Below, piece after piece: positions 34,664 through 43,006 of a stretch of 64,000 bases of DNA. The notes under the pieces were generated by a model. That model was not told where the DNA came from. It saw only the letters and a list, made by a program, of their open reading frames with translations, and did not search any database. The DNA comes from Lutispora saccharofermentans (lineage in GTDB: Bacteria > Bacillota > Clostridia > Lutisporales > Lutisporaceae): assembly GCF_024363565.1 (NCBI RefSeq), contig NZ_JAJEKE010000003.1, forward strand, positions 186,001-250,000. Reading direction: 5' to 3'. Both the position numbers and the translations under genes were made by a program. The stretch's first letter is position 1; every line of letters begins with the position of its first letter.

Positions 34664-34834
34664 ATGAGCAGAAAAGGCCTTATGTCTGAGCAACTTAAAT
34701 ATGAAATTGCCAGAGAACTAGGAGTAGACCATATCGTGAGCTCGCAGGGCTGGGGAGGAGTCTCTTCAAGAGACTGCGGCAATATCGTAGCTAAGGCTAT
34801 AGAAATTGCCAACGGAAAAGTTGGCGGCAGGTAA
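34664..34834 (+). CDS. Small acid-soluble spore protein, alpha/beta type
   Basis: 56 residues beginning MSRKGLMSEQLKYEIARELG and containing the second SASP motif SSRDCGNIVAKAIEIA. These proteins coat spore DNA and protect it from UV. AGGAGGTG precedes the ATG by 8 bases. It is slightly shorter than most alpha/beta SASPs (60-75 residues). The GPR protease site expected around the K-YE-IA-ELG motif is recognisable. A terminator follows at 34848. Confidence 0.92.
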   Translation: MSRKGLMSEQLKYEIARELGVDHIVSSQGWGGVSSRDCGNIVAKAIEIANGKVGGR

Positions 34835-34847
34835 CAGTCAAAGCAAA

Positions 34848-34885
34848 ATAGGCGGTGGGAAATTCTCACCGTCTATTATTGTTTT
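34848..34885 (+). terminator. Terminator after the SASP gene
   Basis: ATAGGCGGTG pairs with CACCGTCTAT (one G-U) around GGAAATTCT, followed by TATTGTTTTT. Confidence 0.8.
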
Positions 34886-34925
34886 TATGGCAAAATTTTT
34901 CCTACAATATGACAGAATCATATGC

Positions 34926-35040
34926 TATAATGTTTACAAATCATGCAAAGAGAATGTGAACAAGCTTTAGATGATGATATGTTGAAAGCTATTACCTGTT
35001 TAGTACAAGGAGCAGTTTGGCAAGGCTAGGCTGCTTTTTT
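34926..35040 (+). promoter_or_regulatory. Leader with terminator before the metallo-hydrolase gene
   Basis: A TATAAT box at 34926-34931 is followed by a leader of about 100 bases. In it AGCTTT/AAAGCT can pair. AGCAGTTTGGC (35011-35021) can pair over 11 positions, with wobble pairs, with GCTAGGCTGCT (35025-35035) ahead of TTTTTT. The terminator lies 55 bases before ATG 35095, so expression may be attenuated. No known riboswitch class recognised. Confidence 0.5.
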
Positions 35041-35094
35041 CATAAAAGAGCCAATAGAGAGTGGTTCTCAGCGGCTCAAAGAAAGGATGATACG

Positions 35095-35988
35095 ATGGCG
35101 CAAAAGCTTATCAGGCTTAAAGGAAATACATATTATATAGACAGTGCTGTAAACATAGGGATAATAAGTGACGGCAGCGGCAGGGCGGTTATAGTGGACA
35201 CAGGTCTGGATGATGATATGGGGCGAAGGATATTAAAGCTGATGGGAGAGGAAGGCCTCGTACCTTCGGCTATAATCAACACTCACTCTCACGCAGACCA
35301 CTGCGGAGGCAATAGCTTCATATCAAAAAGAACCCCGGTGCCCATTTATGCATCCGCTTTTGAAAAGGCGTTGATTGAAAATCCTCTATTGGAGCCTTTC
35401 TATCTTTTCTCGGCTGCTCCGCCAAAAGATATGAAGAATAAGTTCCTTATGGCAAAGGATAGCATCGTAAATCATATTATAGTAGAAGGAGAAATACAGA
35501 TTCGGGGCATAAACCTTAAAATAGTGCCCCTAAACGGCCACTCTCCCGGTATGATAGGCATTGCGACAGATGATGATGTCCTATTTGTCGCAGATGCCCT
35601 GTTTTCCTTAAACATATTGGAGAAATACGGATTGGCATATTTTACAGATATAAAAAATACAATAAACACCCTTGAATATTTAAAAAGCTTAAAGTATGAT
35701 TATTTTGTCCCCAGCCATGGAGAAATACTGGAGGACCCCATGCCCACCATTGAAGCCAATATAGCGAGGATTGACGAAATCGCATCCCAAATAGCTGATT
35801 TCTGCTGCGAGTACAGATCAAGGGAAGAAATCACGGCATATATGGCAGCTTGCTATAATATAAAGCTGAATATGGGGCAATATTATCTGACCTCATCAAC
35901 GGTATCTGCATTCCTATCATATATGACAGATGAAGGGATTTTGAAAGCGGAAATTCTGGGAAACAATCTGAGGTGGATAAGGATTTAG
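35095..35988 (+). CDS. Metallo-beta-lactamase fold hydrolase
   Basis: About 297 residues. The zinc-binding HxHxDH motif is THSHADHCGG near residue 65, followed by further ligands in LNGHSPGMIGI and DALF. Members are glyoxalase II-like or other thioester/phosphodiester hydrolases; the substrate is not evident. A C-terminal helical domain of about 80 residues resembles a winged-helix or dimerisation extension (SREEITAYMAACYNI). The frame runs from 35017 through the upstream terminator; ATG 35095 with AAAGG ten bases before it is chosen. Confidence 0.83.
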   Translation: MAQKLIRLKGNTYYIDSAVNIGIISDGSGRAVIVDTGLDDDMGRRILKLMGEEGLVPSAIINTHSHADHCGGNSFISKRTPVPIYASAFEKALIENPLLEPFYLFSAAPPKDMKNKFLMAKDSIVNHIIVEGEIQIRGINLKIVPLNGHSPGMIGIATDDDVLFVADALFSLNILEKYGLAYFTDIKNTINTLEYLKSLKYDYFVPSHGEILEDPMPTIEANIARIDEIASQIADFCCEYRSREEITAYMAACYNIKLNMGQYYLTSSTVSAFLSYMTDEGILKAEILGNNLRWIRI

Positions 35989-36012
35989 TAGAAACGAAAG
36001 GATTTGATATAC

Positions 36013-37008
36013 ATGGCAAAAGCACTGGCGCTTATGTCCGGCGGTCTCGACAGCGTATTGGCGGCGAAGATAATCGCGGATCAAGGCATTGAAGTAACAG
36101 GTCTTTGCTTCAAATCGGCTTTTTTCGGCAGCAAAAACGCGGAGAGAATGGCAGCACAAATAGACATACCCCTTATGGTCGTTGATTTTACCGACGAGCA
36201 CCTGGAGATGACCAAGCAGCCGAAGCATGGCTATGGCAAGAACATGAACCCCTGCATAGACTGCCACGCTATGATGCTTAACTATGCAGGCAAAATTATG
36301 GAGGAGCAGGGCTATGATTTCCTTATAACAGGTGAAGTTCTAAACCAAAGACCCATGTCACAAAATTATAAGGCTCTTCAAACCGTAAAGGAAGAGTCGG
36401 GCTATGAGAACAAGATATTGAGGCCTCTGAGTGCCCTGAACCTTCAGCCTACAGAGATGGAACTAAGCGGTATGGTGGATAGGAACAGGCTCTTAGGCTT
36501 TAACGGAAAGACGAGAAAGCCTCAGATGGCTCTGGCAGAAAAGCTGGGCATAGTGGAATATCCAAGCCCTGCAGGAGGCTGCAGCCTTACCGAGCCTAAT
36601 TTTGCAGGCAGGCTGAAGGATTTATACGAACATGACAAAGAAAATACTGACAGAAGCGATATAGATCTGCTGAGGGTCGGCAGGCATTTCCGCCTTACAG
36701 ATAAGGCAAAAGCCATCAGCACCAGAAATGAAGAGGAATATAAAGCACTGTGGGAGCGTATCACAGATGATATGCTGATCTTCGATACCGCAGATTACAG
36801 CGGATCTACCGTTGCACTTAAAGCATCCGGGGGACATGAGCCTACAGCGGATGAAATTCAATCTGCCGCTGCAATAGCGGCCCGTTACAGCAAAGCAAGA
36901 GAAGAGGAAGAGGTACTGGTAAAGTACAAAAAGCCTAAAGACGAGAAATATGAGCACATCAGGGTAAAACCGGCAGAGGACCGGGAGCTGGCAAATCTTA
37001 TGCTGTAA
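36013..37008 (+). CDS. PP-loop ATPase, tRNA-thiolation (MnmA/ThiI)-like
   Basis: About 331 residues. The PP-loop SGGLDS lies at residues 9-14, giving ATP-pyrophosphatase chemistry. NPCIDCHAMM near 81-90 has the paired cysteines found in sulfur-relay adenylating enzymes, and PSPAGGCSLTEPNFAGRL follows near 180. It resembles tRNA 2-thiouridine or 4-thiouridine synthase-related proteins but lacks an obvious full MnmA layout, so the substrate is unknown. GAAAGGA (35996-36002) selects ATG 36013. murI follows after 14 bases. Confidence 0.8.
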   Translation: MAKALALMSGGLDSVLAAKIIADQGIEVTGLCFKSAFFGSKNAERMAAQIDIPLMVVDFTDEHLEMTKQPKHGYGKNMNPCIDCHAMMLNYAGKIMEEQGYDFLITGEVLNQRPMSQNYKALQTVKEESGYENKILRPLSALNLQPTEMELSGMVDRNRLLGFNGKTRKPQMALAEKLGIVEYPSPAGGCSLTEPNFAGRLKDLYEHDKENTDRSDIDLLRVGRHFRLTDKAKAISTRNEEEYKALWERITDDMLIFDTADYSGSTVALKASGGHEPTADEIQSAAAIAARYSKAREEEEVLVKYKKPKDEKYEHIRVKPAEDRELANLML

Positions 37009-37022
37009 TGTGGAGGTAAATC

Positions 37023-37829
37023 ATGGATAGACGACCTATTGGCGTATTTGACTCAGGGATAGGCGGACTGACGGTTGTAAAAGAAATAATGGAAGTTCTG
37101 CCCGATGAAGATATCATATATTTTGGAGATACTGCACGAGTTCCCTATGGCAGCAAATCCAAAGAAACGGTTATAAAGTTTTCCTTCCAGTGCATCAGGT
37201 TTTTGCTGGAAAAGGGAGTAAAGGCAATAGTGATAGCCTGCAACACGGCAAGCTCTGCCGCTTTGGATGTGGCTCAGCAGAGCTTTGATATACCCATAGT
37301 AGGGGTGGTGGAACCCGGAGCGGTAACTGCCTGCAGAGTGACAAGGACCAACAAAATAGGAATAATAGGAACGGAGGGCACTGTTTCCAGCGGGGCCTAT
37401 GAGAAGGCGATATACCGGATAGACAACAGCGTAAACATGGTGCTCAAAGCCTGCCCGCTGTTCGTGCCTATAGCGGAAGAGGGCTGGCAGGATACGGACA
37501 TCGCAAGGCTGACTGCCTTAAGATACTTGTCGGATCTGAGAGACAGCGGAATAGATGCACTTGTGATGGCCTGCACCCATTATCCCCTTATGGAAAAGAC
37601 CATAGAGGAAGTCATGGGAACGGATATCAGACTGGTAAACCCGGCATACGAAACCGCTAAGGTGCTTGAGACTATGATAAATTCCAACGGCCTGAAAAAT
37701 GAAAGGCCGCGCCAGGCTGAATACAAATACTATGTGAGCGACAACCCGGTAAAGTTCAAGAAGGTAGGAGAAAATTTCCTGCATAAGCCCGTGGGCTGGG
37801 TAGAGAAAATAGATATAGAAAAGTATTAA
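37023..37829 (+). CDS. murI: Glutamate racemase
   Basis: 268 residues, standard length. It makes D-glutamate for peptidoglycan. The two catalytic cysteines are C73 in ACNTASSAA and C184 in MACTHYPL. N-terminal IGVFDSGIGGLTVVKEI is diagnostic. GGAGG precedes the ATG. It is the last gene before a repeat-filled gap. Confidence 0.97.
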   Translation: MDRRPIGVFDSGIGGLTVVKEIMEVLPDEDIIYFGDTARVPYGSKSKETVIKFSFQCIRFLLEKGVKAIVIACNTASSAALDVAQQSFDIPIVGVVEPGAVTACRVTRTNKIGIIGTEGTVSSGAYEKAIYRIDNSVNMVLKACPLFVPIAEEGWQDTDIARLTALRYLSDLRDSGIDALVMACTHYPLMEKTIEEVMGTDIRLVNPAYETAKVLETMINSNGLKNERPRQAEYKYYVSDNPVKFKKVGENFLHKPVGWVEKIDIEKY

Positions 37830-38180
37830 CAGGGCTCAGGATTCAGAGCTCAGAACTCAGGAGAGACGGGGAACACGGATTGGTACGGAATTTTGCACTG
37901 AAGGCACGGTGGATTACTTTTCCCTAAACTGTGTCATTGTTATAAAAATCTTGCTTAATTGTCATCCTGAAGGCTTTGCCTGAAGGATCTTATTTAAGAT
38001 TCTTCAGTCGCTTTGCTCCTTCAGAATGACAGGAAATGCTTTCCGTTATAGGTTAAAGTAGTACTATAGGGCTTCAGATCCTTCACTTCCGTTTACAACG
38101 ATTATAAAGATTTAGATTTTCATCAGTGAAATTTTGTGCTCTTCCGTGTCTTTCAGTGGTTCCCGTTTTCCCAAGACCCA
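37830..38180. repeat. Intergenic repeats including one complete GTCATCCTGA palindrome
   Basis: CTCAGGATTCAGAGCTCAG and CACGGATT blocks, then a complete palindromic repeat at 37961-38030, then CCGTGTCTTTCAGTGGTTCC. No gene is seen. Confidence 0.8.
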
Positions 38181-38213
38181 TAAGGAATACCCTGGCCCTC
38201 GTAACTCTTTTAT

Positions 38214-38268
38214 TTGACTCAAAAGAGCAATATGATATAATGAAAACAGCAGGTAATATATACCTGCT
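38214..38268 (+). promoter_or_regulatory. Promoter and palindrome before the sigma-54 activator gene
   Basis: TTGACT (38214-38219) and TATAAT (38236-38241) are 16 bases apart. Just after the expected start point, AGCAGGT-AATATAT-ACCTGCT (38248-38268) is a perfect 7-bp inverted repeat, suitable as an operator or 5' hairpin. Confidence 0.7.
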
Positions 38269-38332
38269 AATTATAAACCCTATGTGCCGAATAATTGGCA
38301 AATAAAAATTTGAATAAATGTGGAGGTGGCTA

Positions 38333-39739
38333 ATGATGATAGACTCTCTCTTTAAGGAGAATATTGAGGAGATATTGGACCACATTGATGATGGCATACA
38401 CATTGTAGACAGCTCGGGAAAGATAATCTATTACAATAAATTTGCCGCAGATCTGGACGCCATAAACCCTGAGGAGGCTATCGGCCGCCACATACTTGAA
38501 ATATATCCCTCTCTCACCGCAGAAACCAGCACTATCATGAAAGTAATAAAAAACGGCAGCCCCATACTGAATCATCAGCAATCCTTCAGAAATTACAGAG
38601 GTCAGGTGATAACCACCATCAACACCACCATACCCATAAAATCCGGCAGAAAAATAATTGGCGCTGTAGAAATATCCAAGGACATAACCGAAGTGAAGAA
38701 ACTGTCGGAGCGGGTTGTAGACCTCCAGGCAGAGCTTTTGAAAGAAGCCAACCACACAAGAAAAAAGGACGGCAGCGGGGCAGTATATAATTTCGCAGAC
38801 ATAATCGGAATAACAGATGTCATGCTGAAGCTGAAAAAGGATGCCCTGTCCGTATCCAATTCCCCTTCGCCGGTAATGGTCTATGGAGAAACGGGCACGG
38901 GCAAGGAGCTTCTGGTTCACGCCATACATAACGCAAGTCCAAGGCGTAATAAACCCTTCATAGCCCAAAATTGCGCTGCCATACCGGATACCCTGCTGGA
39001 AAGCATACTATTTGGCACGGTAAAGGGAAGCTTTACGGGAGCCGAAAACAGGCCCGGCTTGTTTGAATTGGCCAGCGGAGGCACCCTTTTCCTTGATGAA
39101 ATAAACTCCATGTCCACCAACCTCCAGGCAAAGCTTTTGAGAGTGCTGCAGGATAATAATGTGCGGAGAGTGGGAGACACCAAGGTGACACATGTGGATG
39201 TGAGGATTATGACTGCCATCGGTACAGACCCAAGAGAAGCCCTGGCAAACAGGTATATAAGAGATGATCTTTTTTACAGACTGAGCGTTATTTCTCTCAG
39301 AATGCCTCCTCTCAGGGAGCGGTATGATGACATTACGGTCCTTTCCAAATTTTTTATAGAAAAATACAATAAGATATTGGGCAAGAACATCAAGGGCTTA
39401 ACTGCAAGCGCTATGGAATTTTTCATGTCCTATCCCTGGCACGGCAATGTCAGAGAGCTTGAGCATGCCATAGAAGGAGCGATGAATATGGCAGAGGGGG
39501 ATGAGATCACTCCCAAGTCCCTGCCTCATTATCTCCAGGATATTTATATCAAGAATAGATCCAGGATAAAGAGAGCCGAGATAAAGCCTTTGACAGAAAC
39601 GATAAACAAAGTGGAGAGCATCATGATCCATAAGGCCATGCAAAGAACCGGAGGAAATATTACGAGAGCTGCAGAAATGCTTGAAGTGCCTCGCCAAACT
39701 CTTCAATATAAAATAAGCAAATATGGAATCAAAATATAA
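38333..39739 (+). CDS. Sigma-54-dependent PAS-AAA-Fis transcriptional activator
   Basis: About 468 residues. An N-terminal PAS domain (about 5-120, IDDGIHIVDSSGKIIYYNKFA) senses an unknown signal. The AAA+ domain has Walker A GETGTGKE at 185-192 and the sigma-54 contact loop as GSFTGA at 232-237, a variant of GAFTGA. A C-terminal Fis-type helix-turn-helix (GGNITRAAEMLEVPRQTLQYKISKYGI) ends it. The frame opens at 38318, but GGAGGTGG selects ATG 38333. A -24/-12 promoter lies 68 bases after its stop, in front of the lysine genes, so it is very likely their activator. Confidence 0.93.
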   Translation: MMIDSLFKENIEEILDHIDDGIHIVDSSGKIIYYNKFAADLDAINPEEAIGRHILEIYPSLTAETSTIMKVIKNGSPILNHQQSFRNYRGQVITTINTTIPIKSGRKIIGAVEISKDITEVKKLSERVVDLQAELLKEANHTRKKDGSGAVYNFADIIGITDVMLKLKKDALSVSNSPSPVMVYGETGTGKELLVHAIHNASPRRNKPFIAQNCAAIPDTLLESILFGTVKGSFTGAENRPGLFELASGGTLFLDEINSMSTNLQAKLLRVLQDNNVRRVGDTKVTHVDVRIMTAIGTDPREALANRYIRDDLFYRLSVISLRMPPLRERYDDITVLSKFFIEKYNKILGKNIKGLTASAMEFFMSYPWHGNVRELEHAIEGAMNMAEGDEITPKSLPHYLQDIYIKNRSRIKRAEIKPLTETINKVESIMIHKAMQRTGGNITRAAEMLEVPRQTLQYKISKYGIKI

Positions 39740-39766
39740 AGCCTAAATTTCGGCATTATAAATGGA

Positions 39767-39802
39767 GCAAATCAGCTTAGCATAGCTATTTGCCCCTTTT
39801 TT
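39767..39802 (+). terminator. Terminator after the sigma-54 activator gene
   Basis: GCAAAT-C-AGCT (39767-39777) pairs with AGCT-ATTTGC (39784-39793) around TAGCAT, then CCCCTTTTTT. Confidence 0.82.
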
Positions 39803-39806
39803 AATC

Positions 39807-39823
39807 TGGCATAGTTTTTGCAA
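39807..39823 (+). promoter_or_regulatory. Sigma-54 (-24/-12) promoter of the lysine fermentation operon
   Basis: TGGCATAGTTTTTGCAA has the invariant GG (39808-39809) and GC (39820-39821) separated by exactly 10 bases, matching TGGCAC-N5-TTGC except for one base of the -24 box. It faces kdd, 270 bases downstream, and is the expected target of the activator at 38333. Confidence 0.88.
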
Positions 39824-39876
39824 CGTAGTATAAAAGAACATTACAAGGAATACTTAAGCTAATTTTACTGCAATAA

Positions 39877-40052
39877 TCCGTTGTCCTTACTGATATAAGA
39901 GTGCATTGTGAAGGGGCTTAGAGTTTGTTAGCGCAGTATAGGAAAAGTTGCGTCAACTGTTTGAGCCAAAGCGAGTTTTGACGCAACCCTATGCAAGCTT
40001 ACAAAGTCTTAGTCTCGGAGCTTAGGCAATCGTTATCAGTAAGCACAACAGA
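39877..40052. mobile_element. Short MITE-like element in the lysine operon leader
   Basis: Ends TCCGTTGTCCTTACTGATA (39877-39895) and TATCAGTAAGCACAACAGA (40034-40052) are imperfect inverted repeats. The interior matches MITEs at 5683 and 21977 but lacks their central stem and nested unit. It lies between the sigma-54 promoter and kdd, so it is transcribed as part of the operon leader. Confidence 0.8.
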
Positions 40053-40093
40053 GATTTGTAAATCAAAAAATTATCAATAATAGGAGGAATATT

Positions 40094-41134
40094 ATGTTAA
40101 AAGGATGCAAATACGGTACACACAGGGTTATTGAACCGAAGGGAGTATTGCCCCAGCCTGCAAAGAAAATCGATAACAACATGGATGTTCTCTATGATAA
40201 TGAAATTCTGATAAATGTACAGACACTAAATATAGATTCAGCTAGCTTCACACAGATAGAGGAACAGGCTGGCGGCAATGAAGAAAAAATCGCTGAGATC
40301 ATGAAGGGAATAGTAGCAGAGAGAGGCAAGCATCAGAACCCTGTAACAGGCTCCGGCGGAATGCTTATAGGTACGGTAGAAAAGATAGGTGAAGCCTTGG
40401 AAGGAAAGACAGATCTAAAGATTGGGGACAAGATCGCCACTTTGGTTTCTTTGTCGCTCACACCGCTCAGAATAGACAAGATAAAAGAGATAAGAAAAGA
40501 TATCGATCAGGTTGATATAGAAGGAAAAGCCATATTATTCGAAAGCGGCATCTATTCCAAGATTCCTACAGATATGCCTGAAAAACTGGTGCTTTCTGCG
40601 CTTGACGTAGCAGGAGCTCCGGCACAGGTAGCAAGACTTGTTAAACCGGGAGATACGGTGCTCATCATAGGTGCCGGCGGCAAATCAGGCATGCTCTGCT
40701 GCTACGAAGCAAAGAAGAGAGCAGGGGTTACAGGTAAAGTAATAGGACTGTGCCACAGCCAGAAGAGCACCGAAAGACTTCAGAAGCTGGGTTTCTGCGA
40801 TATAGTATTTTCAGCTAATGCCCAGTCACCGACAGAAGTGATGAATAAGGTTGCAGAATATACAAACGGACAAATGGCGGACATAACCATCAATAACGTA
40901 AACGTTCCGGATACGGAAATGACCAGCATACTCAGCACAAAGAATACAGGCCTGGTATATTTCTTCAGCATGGCTACCAGCTTTACAAAGGCAGCTTTGG
41001 GAGCAGAAGGCGTAGGCAGCGATGTGACGATGATAATAGGCAACGGCTATACAAAAGGACATGCAGACATAACACTGCAGCTGCTCAGAGAATCCGAAGC
41101 CCTAAGGAACATTTTCACCGAACTGTACGCCTAA
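40094..41134 (+). CDS. kdd: L-erythro-3,5-diaminohexanoate dehydrogenase
   Basis: 346 residues. Kdd deaminates 3,5-diaminohexanoate to 3-keto-5-aminohexanoate with NAD in lysine fermentation. The zinc-less alcohol dehydrogenase-like nucleotide fold is seen as VLIIGAGGKSGMLCCYEAKKR near residue 195. The N-terminal CKYGTHRVIEPKGVLPQPAKKIDN matches the family. AGGAGGAA precedes the start. kamA follows after a 375-base gap full of repeats, and the cluster supports the assignment. Confidence 0.93.
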   Translation: MLKGCKYGTHRVIEPKGVLPQPAKKIDNNMDVLYDNEILINVQTLNIDSASFTQIEEQAGGNEEKIAEIMKGIVAERGKHQNPVTGSGGMLIGTVEKIGEALEGKTDLKIGDKIATLVSLSLTPLRIDKIKEIRKDIDQVDIEGKAILFESGIYSKIPTDMPEKLVLSALDVAGAPAQVARLVKPGDTVLIIGAGGKSGMLCCYEAKKRAGVTGKVIGLCHSQKSTERLQKLGFCDIVFSANAQSPTEVMNKVAEYTNGQMADITINNVNVPDTEMTSILSTKNTGLVYFFSMATSFTKAALGAEGVGSDVTMIIGNGYTKGHADITLQLLRESEALRNIFTELYA

Positions 41135-41136
41135 TT

Positions 41137-41500
41137 AATAGAACTCAGGATCAAGAGCTCAGAACTCAGGAGCTAGGGTCACGAGTTCAGGGCTAAAGAA
41201 ACGGGAAACACGGGAAGGCACTGAAGAACACGAAATTTCACTGAAGGAGTCTGAAGCTCTATAATCATTGTATAAGTATCATATAATATTGTCATTGCTA
41301 TAAAAGTCCGGCTTCACTGTCATCCTGAAGGCTTTGCCTGAAGGATCTTACTTAAGATTCTTCACTCGCTTTGCTTCTTCAGAATGACAGGAAATGAAAG
41401 TCTTCAGAATGACGAAGTTAAGGAAAAAGAAACCCTTACGTGCAAATACGTGTTCCCCGTCCTCTAGGCTCCAAAAGGACTACCCCAAAAATAAAAGGAG
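41137..41500. repeat. Repeat-filled gap between kdd and kamA
   Basis: CTCAGGATCAAGAGCTCAG block, ACGGGAAACACGGG block and a complete GTCATCCTGA palindrome at 41319-41388. No ORF is seen. Confidence 0.8.
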
Positions 41501-41509
41501 GTTTGTTTC

Positions 41510-42769
41510 ATGAGGCATTATAATGAAATAGAATTGTGGAAGGATGTCACTCCGGAACAATGGAACGACTGGAAATGGCAGGTTTCAAACAGGATCACAA
41601 AAGTTGAAGACTTAAAAAAAGTAATAAACATCACCCCTGAAGAAGAGGAAGGCATACATGAATGCCTGAAGACCTTGAGAATGGCCATTACACCCTATTA
41701 TGCTTCTCTGATGGATCCGAATGATCCCAATTGTCCTATCAGGAAGCAGGCTGTTCCGACAAATTTTGAGCTTCATAAAGCAGAAGCAGACCTGCTGGAC
41801 CCACTCCATGAAGACGAAGACTCACCGACTCCCGGGCTTACCCACAGATATCCGGACAGAGTGCTCCTCCTTATAACAGACCAGTGCTCCATGTATTGCA
41901 GGCACTGCACAAGGAGAAGATTTGCAGGGCAGCATGATAATGCACAGCCTATGGAAAGAATAGATAAAGCCATAGAATACATCAGAAATACTCCTGTGGT
42001 AAGAGACGTATTGCTCTCCGGCGGGGACTGCCTATTGATAAAGGATGATGTTCTGGAATACATCATAAGAAAGCTTAGGGAGATACCTCATGTAGAGATA
42101 GTAAGGCTCGGCTCCAGGACTCCTGTGGTCATGCCCCAGAGAGTAACGCCCGAATTGGTAAATATGCTGAAAAAATATCATCCGATTTGGCTTAATACGC
42201 ATTTTAACCATCCCAAGGAAATCACTCCCGAAAGCGCAAAAGCATGTGCCATGCTGGCTGATGCAGGGATACCCCTCGGCAATCAATCCGTTCTGCTAAG
42301 AGGAGTAAACGATTGCGTTCATATTATGAGAGACCTGGTTCATGAATTGGTAAAGATCAGAGTAAGACCATATTATATATATCAGTGCGATTTATCCTTT
42401 GGCATAGAGCATTTCAGAACTACTGTTTCAAAGGGTATAGAGATAATAGAGGGCTTGAGAGGCCATACCTCCGGCTTCTGCGTACCCACCTTCGTTGTTG
42501 ATGCACCCGGCGGCGGCGGAAAGACTCCGGTAATGCCTCAGTATGTCGTATCTCAGAGCAAGCAGAAGGTGATCCTGAGAAACTTTGAAGGCGTAATAAC
42601 CACCTATACAGAGCCGGAATATATTGAAGGACCATGCAATTGTGAGGTCTGCAAGAAGGAAAGAGAAGATAAGCTCAGCGGCGTAGCCGGACTTCTCCAG
42701 GGCAATGCTATGAACCTGGAACCTACCGAAATGCTGAGAAAAGAAAGAGCAAAACTTAGACAGAAATAA
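41510..42769 (+). CDS. kamA: L-lysine 2,3-aminomutase
   Basis: 419 residues. A radical-SAM enzyme converting L-lysine to L-beta-lysine. The [4Fe-4S] cluster ligands are C126, C130 and C133 (CSMYCRHC). The PLP lysine is expected in GGGGKTPVMPQYV near residue 338. Length and residues match the Clostridium subterminale enzyme. AAAGGAGG precedes the ATG. First committed enzyme of this lysine fermentation branch. Confidence 0.97.
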   Translation: MRHYNEIELWKDVTPEQWNDWKWQVSNRITKVEDLKKVINITPEEEEGIHECLKTLRMAITPYYASLMDPNDPNCPIRKQAVPTNFELHKAEADLLDPLHEDEDSPTPGLTHRYPDRVLLLITDQCSMYCRHCTRRRFAGQHDNAQPMERIDKAIEYIRNTPVVRDVLLSGGDCLLIKDDVLEYIIRKLREIPHVEIVRLGSRTPVVMPQRVTPELVNMLKKYHPIWLNTHFNHPKEITPESAKACAMLADAGIPLGNQSVLLRGVNDCVHIMRDLVHELVKIRVRPYYIYQCDLSFGIEHFRTTVSKGIEIIEGLRGHTSGFCVPTFVVDAPGGGGKTPVMPQYVVSQSKQKVILRNFEGVITTYTEPEYIEGPCNCEVCKKEREDKLSGVAGLLQGNAMNLEPTEMLRKERAKLRQK

Positions 42770-42990
42770 GAGGAAACGGGGAACGGAGAACACAGATTTT
42801 CACGGAGGGATGAGGCAAAGGCTTCTGCTATTGTCATCCTGAACAAAGTGAAGGATCTGAGACCATATAGGAATACTTAAGCCTATTTAGCTTGGTCATG
42901 CTCGGAATGACTCAGTTAAGGGAAAAAGAAACCTTTTCGTGTTTTTCTGTGAAAAATTCCGTGTCTTTCCGTGGTTTTCAAAAAAAGACC
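42770..42990. repeat. Repeats between kamA and kamB
   Basis: Half palindrome GTCATCCTGAACAAAGTGAAG (from 42833) and a CCGTGTCTTTCCGTGG block whose end supplies sequence just before the kamB ribosome site. Confidence 0.7.
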
Positions 42991-43006
42991 CGAAAGGAAT
43001 GCTGAA

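Noticed and set aside
35017..35094. N-terminal extension of the metallo-hydrolase
   Set aside because: It would translate the terminator and T-run of the leader; ATG 35095 begins a normal family N-terminus.
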